DNA of 17,783 nucleotides from JADYZU01 sp964443055 (GTDB lineage: Bacteria; Pseudomonadota; Alphaproteobacteria; Rhodobacterales; Rhodobacteraceae): the NCBI GenBank assembly GCA_964443055.1, contig CAYUBT010000035.1, positions 1 through 17,783 on the forward strand, given 5' to 3'. The position numbers were made by a program, and so were the translations under genes. The notes beneath the pieces were generated by a model. The model was not told where the DNA came from, did not search any database, and saw only the letters and a list, made by a program, of their open reading frames with translations. Shown piece after piece: positions 13,855 to 17,783 of the stretch; positions within the stretch are counted from its first letter, which is position 1; every line of letters begins with the position of its first letter.

Positions 13855-14526
13855 CTACGGCCTGTCGTCTGGCGCGCGGGCGTTTGTTGCAGGCGGCTGC
13901 GACATCGCCTCGACGGTGCGCGATGCCTCGGTCAGGAAGCGGTCCACGGCGTCGCGGGCCTGGTCGATCAGCCCGTTGCCGATACCGCCGATCAGACGGC
14001 TGAAGGCGGCTTCGGCCTCGTTCAGCGCCGTCGTGACCTCGTCTTCGACCAGACGCGAGGCGGCGGTTTTCCCGGCCTTGCCGCGAAGCGGGTCACGTTG
14101 GCGCAATCGGTCGGACATCAGCGCCCCGACCGCCAGTGCCCCGGCTCCGAGCGCCAGTGCGGGCAGCCCGCTGGCGGCAAGGTCCGGGTCATGGATCTGG
14201 GCGGCGTCCTCTTCGGGCGGCAGCGGCGGTCCGCCCTCATCCTCCCAGCGCGAGAGGGCGCGGGTGGTCGGCGGCTCGTACACCGGCTTCCTCGCCCCGG
14301 TGACCAGCCAGACGAGGCCGACGGCCGTCATGGCGCAGGGAAGCGGATGCGTGCGGAGTGTCTCTCCGGCGCGCGAGACGCCCGAGCGCGTTGACCGGCC
14401 CAGGCTCTGTGCCAGTTCGCCGGGCGATTGAATCCGGGCGGAAAGTGCCCGGACACTATCCTTCAGCGCCTTGCGATTGCGCTGGGTGACCGCAAAGGCG
14501 GCGTTCGTATCCTGAGCCCGTGTCAT
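13855..14526 (-). CDS. DUF3618-like membrane protein
   Basis: The function is unknown. It has 223 residues: a charged helical N-terminus (about 1-58), a short hydrophobic segment LPCAMTAVGLVWLV (about 62-76), a proline- and acid-rich linker (about 80-115), a second hydrophobic segment LPALALGAGALAVGALM (about 121-137), then a long amphipathic helical tail. The layout and the position after DUF883- and DUF1469-type genes resemble DUF3618 / YqjK-like proteins. The family call is tentative, since no signature residue is decisive. The ATG at 14526 has GAAAGGAAG upstream. It is the last gene of a three-gene minus-strand operon, 13 bases after the previous gene. Confidence 0.75.
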   Translation of the reverse strand: MTRAQDTNAAFAVTQRNRKALKDSVRALSARIQSPGELAQSLGRSTRSGVSRAGETLRTHPLPCAMTAVGLVWLVTGARKPVYEPPTTRALSRWEDEGGPPLPPEEDAAQIHDPDLAASGLPALALGAGALAVGALMSDRLRQRDPLRGKAGKTAASRLVEDEVTTALNEAEAAFSRLIGGIGNGLIDQARDAVDRFLTEASRTVEAMSQPPATNARAPDDRP

Positions 14527-14539
14527 CTTGAGCTTCCTT

Positions 14540-14929
14540 TCAGTTCCGGGAGTCTCCGGTCTTGGAGGGAGACAGCAATTCGAGATCAGCGCGCAGAGAC
14601 CGCATGACGTGCTTCGCTGCGGTGATCGCCTGAACGAACCAGCGACGGACCGCCCATAGCGCCAGCCCCGCCGCGGCCAGCAGGAACACTGCAGTGCCGA
14701 GATGCGCCGGAGCGGCACCAAGACCCGCTGCCTGCAATCCGGCGACCAGTGCGAAACTCGCCTGACCGACGGCGACCATCAGCAGGGCCACGGCTACCAG
14801 CAGCCCCGGTATGGCCAGGAGCAGCATGCGCCGCATCTGACCCAGGGCCGTGCGCGCCAGCTCGGCCTCGGCCGCGCAGAGGGCTGCAACCAGCCCGGCC
14901 AGATGCGCGAAAGAGGGCGGCCCGGTCAT
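14540..14929 (-). CDS. Phage-holin-like DUF1469 (YqjE-type) membrane protein
   Basis: This is a small inner-membrane protein, 129 residues from the chosen start. An amphipathic N-terminal helix (LAGLVAALCAAEAELARTAL) is followed by two hydrophobic hairpin helices (about 34-58 and 77-95) and a basic C-terminal helix. This is the plan of the DUF1469 / holin 3_6 superfamily exemplified by E. coli YqjE. The start is uncertain. The ATG at 14929 removes an unconserved Gly/Ala leader. A GTG at 14980, 3 bases after the upstream stop, could be used by translational coupling. Neither has a Shine-Dalgarno sequence. The neighbours match the E. coli yqjD-yqjE-yqjK order. Confidence 0.78.
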   Translation of the reverse strand: MTGPPSFAHLAGLVAALCAAEAELARTALGQMRRMLLLAIPGLLVAVALLMVAVGQASFALVAGLQAAGLGAAPAHLGTAVFLLAAAGLALWAVRRWFVQAITAAKHVMRSLRADLELLSPSKTGDSRN

Positions 14930-14983
14930 GGCCGGATCGCCGCCGGCCGCCGTGCGTCCGTTCAGACCCGCGTCCGGCACGGA

Positions 14984-15460
14984 TCAGGACGCGTCGTCGT
15001 GGGACGCGGAGCTGTTCCGTCCGGCGCGGGACGTCTTCTGTCCGGCCTTGCCCGACGAGGATCTGCCCGAGGATTTGCCCGAAGCGCGCGCGCTCCCTTC
15101 GCCTGATAGTGCCTGCGCCCCGTCGCCGTTGTCGGCGCGCAGGGCGCGGCTCAGGGCGTAGCCCGCCAGCGCAGCCGCGCCGATCACGACGGCCGGATTG
15201 CGTCGGGCGAATTCCTTGCCGGCTTCATAGAGCGTGTTCAGGTCGTCCATCAGGACGCTGCCGCGCTCCACCGCCTGATCGCGCAGTTCGAGGGCGCGTT
15301 GCTGGCCCTCCTCGACCAGATGCGACATGGCGTCGAGGGACTCCTGCGCAACCTCCGCGCCGCTCTCGCGCAGCGATGCGACCGCTTCGGCCCCTTTCTC
15401 GCGAATCTCGTCCACGGTGTCGGCGGCTTTCCTTGCACTGCGATTTGCCATGATCTTCAT
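14984..15460 (-). CDS. DUF883 (ElaB/YqjD-like) membrane-anchored protein
   Basis: It has 158 residues: a long amphipathic, probably coiled helix (about 8-85, rich in A, E and R), then the C-terminal anchor ARRNPAVVIGAAALAGYALS (about 85-104). This is the DUF883 design. E. coli members (YqjD, ElaB) are stationary-phase inner-membrane proteins, with YqjD reported to bind ribosomes. Unlike those, it carries a ~45-residue Ser/Gly/Lys/Arg-rich tail after the anchor that looks disordered and positively charged. The ATG at 15460 is used (AAAGGGA upstream). The ATG at 15451 is an alternative. It is the first gene of the operon, with a near-consensus EcfG promoter ~115 bases upstream. Confidence 0.85.
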   Translation of the reverse strand: MKIMANRSARKAADTVDEIREKGAEAVASLRESGAEVAQESLDAMSHLVEEGQQRALELRDQAVERGSVLMDDLNTLYEAGKEFARRNPAVVIGAAALAGYALSRALRADNGDGAQALSGEGSARASGKSSGRSSSGKAGQKTSRAGRNSSASHDDAS

Positions 15461-15575
15461 CTTTCCCTTTTCATCCGGTTGAAACGGGGCGGCCTGGCGG
15501 CCCCGCATGTCCGGGGTCGCGCCGGAGCCCGGGGTGTGTCACGGGTCCTTCCGGGCGCACGCCCGATGGTGACCA

Positions 15576-15600
15576 AACTCCGGGCGGGCCGGACGGTTCC
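15576..15600 (-). promoter_or_regulatory. Near-consensus EcfG-type promoter of the DUF883 operon
   Basis: On the minus strand GGAAC (15600-15596) is followed after 16 bases by AGTT (15579-15576), one mismatch from CGTT. It would give a ~105-base leader to the DUF883 gene. It is weaker than the other EcfG-type sites. Confidence 0.45.
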
Positions 15601-15634
15601 CGTGCCGGACGGTGCGGACCCTGTCGGGTTTCAC

Positions 15635-15659
15635 GGAACCCGATGGGAGGTGGGGCGTT
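15635..15659 (+). promoter_or_regulatory. EcfG-type promoter of the DUF1328 gene
   Basis: GGAAC (15635-15639) and CGTT (15656-15659) are separated by 16 bases, a perfect consensus match. The expected start is near 15667, giving an ~88-base leader. Confidence 0.8.
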
Positions 15660-15676
15660 GATCCGGCGTCGAAACC

Positions 15677-15735
15677 GAAAGGCGGCGGCATGTTCTCAGC
15701 CGGGGATGTGTCGTTGATCGTGATCACCGCCTTTC
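15677..15735 (+). other. Structured 5' leader of the DUF1328 gene
   Basis: GAAAGGCGG (15677-15685) can pair perfectly with CCGCCTTTC (15727-15735), enclosing 41 bases and ending 7 bases before the AAGGAG ribosome-binding site. The closing stem begins about 10 bases after the predicted transcription start, so nearly the entire leader would be folded. Confidence 0.4.
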
Positions 15736-15754
15736 ATGGCTGAAGGAGTTCATC

Positions 15755-15928
15755 ATGCTTGGTTGGGCAATCACCTTCCTGGTTGTCGCACTCATCGCGG
15801 CGGCCCTGGGGTTCGGCGGGATCGCCGGTGCATCCGCCGGGATCGCGCAGATCCTGTTCTACATCTTCATCGTCCTGTTCATCGTGGCGATCATTGCCCG
15901 GGTTCTGCGCGGTCGCCCGCCGGTCTGA
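15755..15928 (+). CDS. DUF1328 small membrane protein (YtjA-like)
   Basis: This is a 57-residue, two-helix membrane peptide. It starts MLGWAITFLVVALIAAALGF and continues GGIAGASAGIAQILFYIFIV before a short basic end (ARVLRGRPPV). This is the full-length pattern of the DUF1328/YtjA family, of unknown function, often found among stress- and stationary-phase-induced genes. A strong AAGGAG lies 6 bases before the ATG. It has its own EcfG promoter, a folded leader and a terminator, so it is a single-gene stress unit. A longer open frame starting at 15736 in another phase is a shadow. Confidence 0.93.
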   Translation: MLGWAITFLVVALIAAALGFGGIAGASAGIAQILFYIFIVLFIVAIIARVLRGRPPV

Positions 15929-15980
15929 CCTGCCTGTCCGGTGACGAGACGGGACCGCGCGCCGCGTCCCGTGGCATGCG

Positions 15981-16014
15981 CCCCGAGCCCTTTGGCTTGG
16001 GGTTTTTGGTTTTG
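15981..16014 (+). terminator. Intrinsic terminator of the DUF1328 gene
   Basis: A 9-bp stem (CCCCGAGCC at 15981-15989 with GGCTTGGGG at 15994-16002, one G-T pair) and loop CTTT are followed by TTTTTGGTTTTG. A smaller 7-bp hairpin (15949-15955 with 15966-15972) precedes it. Confidence 0.85.
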
Positions 16015-16073
16015 TTGTAATGGGTTGTCGTGGGCAAATTTTCGCCGATCCATGGGCAATGCGGGGAAATCCA

Positions 16074-16098
16074 GGAACCGCGCCGCCAGCCCGACGTT
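16074..16098 (+). promoter_or_regulatory. EcfG-type promoter of the PRC-barrel gene
   Basis: GGAAC (16074-16078) and CGTT (16095-16098) are separated by 16 bases. The expected start is ~50 bases before the ATG at 16156. Confidence 0.8.
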
Positions 16099-16155
16099 GT
16101 TTTCCCATGTCAGGAAATGACCTGACCAGGACGATTTTCCGCAATGGAGGAAAAC

Positions 16156-17145
16156 ATGAAAACGCTTCTTGTCTCCACGGCCATGGCCGCCATTCTGGCG
16201 ACGCCCATCCTTGCGCAGGACAGCGAAAACCCGGATGAGCAACCGGCCGATAGCGTCGAGGCACCGGCCACCGAGGCCCCCGATGCGCAGACACCGGAAA
16301 TGCCCGAGACGGCAGCCGAGACCGCCCCTGCCGAGACCGATAGTGCGCTGGACGGCAACATGCTGACGCTTGACGGCCAGGAAATCGGTGCTGACAGCCT
16401 GATCGGCCAGAACGTCTACGCCCCCGAAGAGGGTACGGAAGAAGCAGTCGATCTGTCGGCCGGGATCGCTGATGCGCCGGACGGCTGGGAAGATGTCGGG
16501 ACGATCGGCGATGTGCTGATCGACGGGTCCGGCAGCGTCAATTCCGTGGTGATCGACATCGGCGGTTTCCTGGGGATGGGTGAGCGTGACGTGCGTGTCG
16601 CCCTCGCCGATCTCCATATCGTCAGCGACACCGACGACGCGGACTCCTATTTCATCCTGTATACCGGCAACCGTGCCGCGCTCGAGGAGGCTGATCTCTT
16701 CGACCCCGACGCGGCGGCGGAAGAGGGCTTCGTGCCGATCGGTCCGGATGACGCGATGATGGACGACACGATGACGGATGGCGAAGATACGTCCATGATG
16801 GCCGATCCCGCCAGCGACGCGTCCGGGTCGGCAGACCGCCCCGACCGTGAAGCGCTCGACGTGATCCCCGCCGATGCGATCACCGCCGAGGAGATGAAAG
16901 GCGCGCGCGTCTACGGCCCGGTCGATGGCTGGGTGGGTGACATCAGTGAACTCGTTCTGAACGAGGACGGCCGGATGTCGCATGTTGTGGTCGATGTCGG
17001 CGGCTGGCTCGGGATCGGTGTTCATCCCGTCGCGCTGGCCTTCGACGAGATCGACCTGCGTCGCGAGAATGAAGATGGCGGTGTCGTTGCCTTCGTCGAC
17101 TATACGGAGGCGGAACTCGAAGCCATGCCGGAATGGACCGAGTGA
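16156..17145 (+). CDS. Secreted protein with two PRC-barrel domains
   Basis: The function is unknown, and export to the periplasm is likely. It has 329 residues. A signal peptide (MKTLLVSTAMAAILATPILA, cleavage after about residue 20) is followed by an acidic, Pro/Ala/Glu-rich segment (21-65). The first PRC-barrel domain (about 82-170) contains IGDVLIDGSGSVNSVVIDIG and FLGMGERDVRVAL. A Met/Asp-rich acidic linker covers 180-240. The second PRC-barrel (about 248-319) contains GDISELVLNEDGRMSHVVVD, VGGWLGIG and HPVALAFDEI. The two domains share the VVxDxGGxLGxG core, suggesting internal duplication. The ATG at 16156 is chosen because GGAGG lies 5-6 bases upstream. An ATG at 16144 would have that site inside the gene. 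It has an EcfG promoter upstream and a strong terminator downstream. Confidence 0.9.
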   Translation: MKTLLVSTAMAAILATPILAQDSENPDEQPADSVEAPATEAPDAQTPEMPETAAETAPAETDSALDGNMLTLDGQEIGADSLIGQNVYAPEEGTEEAVDLSAGIADAPDGWEDVGTIGDVLIDGSGSVNSVVIDIGGFLGMGERDVRVALADLHIVSDTDDADSYFILYTGNRAALEEADLFDPDAAAEEGFVPIGPDDAMMDDTMTDGEDTSMMADPASDASGSADRPDREALDVIPADAITAEEMKGARVYGPVDGWVGDISELVLNEDGRMSHVVVDVGGWLGIGVHPVALAFDEIDLRRENEDGGVVAFVDYTEAELEAMPEWTE

Positions 17146-17192
17146 CCGGCTGCGTGGGTGCAGGGCGCTGACCTGCACCGAGCCGGCGCGAA

Positions 17193-17217
17193 GGGGCCGC
17201 CGACGGCGGCCCCTTTT
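17193..17217 (+). terminator. Intrinsic terminator of the PRC-barrel gene
   Basis: A perfect 9-bp stem (GGGGCCGCC at 17193-17201, complement at 17205-17213), three-base loop GAC, then TTTT. It separates the PRC-barrel transcript from the sRNA candidate downstream. Confidence 0.88.
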
Positions 17218-17264
17218 CTCTGGCGATTTCCGGCACCGTCCGCAGCGAAAACCCGCCGGGCCAG

Positions 17265-17289
17265 GGAACCCGGGCCGGGCTGGTGCGTT
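17265..17289 (+). promoter_or_regulatory. EcfG-type promoter without a downstream protein gene
   Basis: GGAAC (17265-17269) and CGTT (17286-17289) are separated by 16 bases, a perfect consensus match. A strong terminator lies only ~75 bases further on, so the transcript would be ~95 nt. Confidence 0.78.
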
Positions 17290-17295
17290 TCTTCG

Positions 17296-17390
17296 ATACG
17301 GCGGGCATTCCCCTCCCGCCCCTCGGAACGTCTCCCTCGTTCCGGATTCTGTCCCTGACTTGGCCCCACCCTTGCGGTGGGGTCTTTTTT
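17296..17390 (+). ncRNA. Putative EcfG-dependent small RNA with two C-rich hairpin loops
   Basis: The start is estimated ~7 bases after the EcfG-type -10 element and the end is the T-run of the terminator. Hairpin 1 has stem GGCGGG (17300-17305) with CCCGCC (17315-17320) and loop CATTCCCCT. Hairpin 2 has stem CGGAACG (17324-17330) with CGTTCCG (17338-17344) and loop TCTCCCT. Hairpin 3 (17364-17382) is the terminator. All stems are perfectly complementary. No open frame with a ribosome-binding site fits inside. C-rich loops exposing CUCCC or CCCCU can pair with ribosome-binding sites of target mRNAs, as in Caulobacter GsrN and other alphaproteobacterial C-rich-loop sRNAs. That function is inferred and the targets are unknown. 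Confidence 0.68.
17364..17390 (+). terminator. Rho-independent terminator of the sRNA candidate
   Basis: A perfect 7-bp stem (CCCCACC at 17364-17370, GGTGGGG at 17376-17382) with loop CTTGC is followed by TCTTTTTT. It is the best-formed terminator in the window, yet no protein gene lies between it and the previous terminator at 17193-17217. Confidence 0.9.
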
Positions 17391-17577
17391 CCGTCGCCCC
17401 CGGCAGCCTCCACCCGCCTCCTCGGGTTCGAGGCAACCTCCCGCCGATCCGCGCCGCGCGGGAAGGGCTCCGAACGCCGGTTGCAATAAAGGCTCACATC
17501 CTCGTCTGAACTGATGTGACGACCCCGGACAGGGCAGCGGTGCGGGCATTCAGACTGCGGATTCTCGCCGAAATCCC
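17391..17577. other. Intergenic region without a recognisable gene
   Basis: No supported coding frame was seen. The one structural element is an inverted repeat, TCACATC (17494-17500) with GATGTGA (17513-17519) around a 12-base loop. It could be an operator or a hairpin of the next transcription unit, which lies beyond the window. Confidence 0.4.
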
Positions 17578-17656
17578 CGTCATTGCGGGGAGGCGTCAGC
17601 CGGTGTGGCCGACCAGAACGTGAGAACCGGGTTGCTTCGCTGCACTCGCAATGACG
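17578..17656. repeat. 79-bp palindromic intergenic repeat, copy 2 (inverted)
   Basis: It is bounded by CGTCATTGCG (17578-17587) and CGCAATGACG (17647-17656). Read on the minus strand, its first 31 bases match copy 1 (13711-13741) with a single difference. The middle has diverged, but the total length and the palindromic ends are the same. The two copies flank the csbD-to-sRNA stress gene cluster apart from the csbD gene itself. Confidence 0.85.
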
Positions 17657-17783
17657 AAAGGGATGGTGGAGGCGGGACCTTGTGCGCATGCGTCCGTTCC
17701 TTGCGAGCGGTTTCGGCTCCCGGTAAGGTGAGGTCTTGGCAAGTGCCCGAAATGTCGGGAATGGGGATGGCCGATGTGACGCG

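Noticed and set aside
17324..17344. GGAAC...CGTT pair inside hairpin 2 of the sRNA
   Set aside because: The spacing between the elements is only 8 bases instead of 16-17. They are the arms of the hairpin rather than a promoter.
17420..17433. GGTTCGAGG resembling a tRNA T-loop
   Set aside because: It is only a 5-bp hairpin. No acceptor, D or anticodon arms could be fitted on either strand.
15859..17436. Long minus-strand open frame (525 codons) opposite the PRC-barrel gene
   Set aside because: It runs through two terminators, an EcfG promoter and the sRNA candidate, and is antisense to a gene with a clear signal peptide and domains. It shows no domain of its own.
17283..17489. 68-codon open frame overlapping the sRNA candidate
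   Set aside because: It starts with GTG inside the promoter -10 region, has no ribosome-binding site and reads through the strongest terminator in the window. Its product (MRFFDTAGIPLPPL...) matches nothing known to me.
17761..17783. Possible start of a coding gene at the right edge (ATGGGGATGGCCGATG)
   Set aside because: Only seven codons are visible with a weak upstream purine stretch, so it cannot be supported without sequence beyond the window.
1..17783. CRISPR arrays, IS elements, prophage genes, rRNA and tRNA genes
   Set aside because: Looked for on both strands. No regularly spaced repeats, transposase motifs, phage structural genes or stable-RNA signatures were seen.

Overview
The window is a high-GC stretch of an alphaproteobacterial chromosome. 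Gene content and order point to the Rhodobacterales (Rhodobacteraceae/Paracoccaceae sensu lato): etfBA followed by hbdA, a convergent DUF6473 gene typical of this group, the chvI-chvG-hprK-rapZ-EIIA-HPr block divergent from pckA, and a PhyR-NepR-EcfG general stress response (GSR) locus. The genus cannot be fixed by eye. No phage, IS, CRISPR, tRNA or rRNA was seen.

Layout. (1) 1-3450, electron transfer and acyl-CoA metabolism: the 3' part of etfB, etfA, a DUF6473 gene on the opposite strand, and a 3-hydroxybutyryl-CoA dehydrogenase gene behind a plausible housekeeping promoter. (2) 3452-7905, minus strand, one tight operon: chvI, chvG, a short hprK, rapZ, a mannose-family EIIA and HPr. It joins an envelope-stress two-component system to a regulatory (non-transport) PTS. 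(3) 7906-9795: a divergent control region with two tandem LacI-type operator-like sites, then pckA. (4) 9817-13315: the GSR core. phyR faces nepR-ecfG-histidine kinase across a 90-bp gap holding a near-perfect palindrome that reads as an EcfG promoter on both strands. The kinase keeps its phospho-accepting histidine, but its N and G1 boxes are degenerate. (5) 13316-17783: a cluster of small stress and envelope genes (CsbD-like; a DUF883 / DUF1469 / DUF3618-like membrane operon; a DUF1328 membrane peptide; a secreted double PRC-barrel protein). Several have sites matching GGAAC-N16/17-CGTT, the EcfG consensus.

The most interesting item is at 17265-17390. A perfect GGAAC-N16-CGTT promoter is followed by about 95 nt with no credible reading frame. 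That stretch folds into three consecutive hairpins: two have C-rich loops (CAUUCCCCU and UCUCCCU) and the third is a strong intrinsic terminator ending in a U-tract. It reads as an undescribed GSR-controlled small RNA, similar in architecture to Caulobacter GsrN and the C-rich-loop sRNAs of alphaproteobacteria.

Together, regions 4 and 5 look like a compact GSR island: the regulators (PhyR anti-anti-sigma, NepR anti-sigma, EcfG sigma, a sensor-like kinase) lie beside several of their likely target genes and a likely sRNA effector. Two inverted copies of a 79-bp palindromic intergenic repeat lie in region 5.
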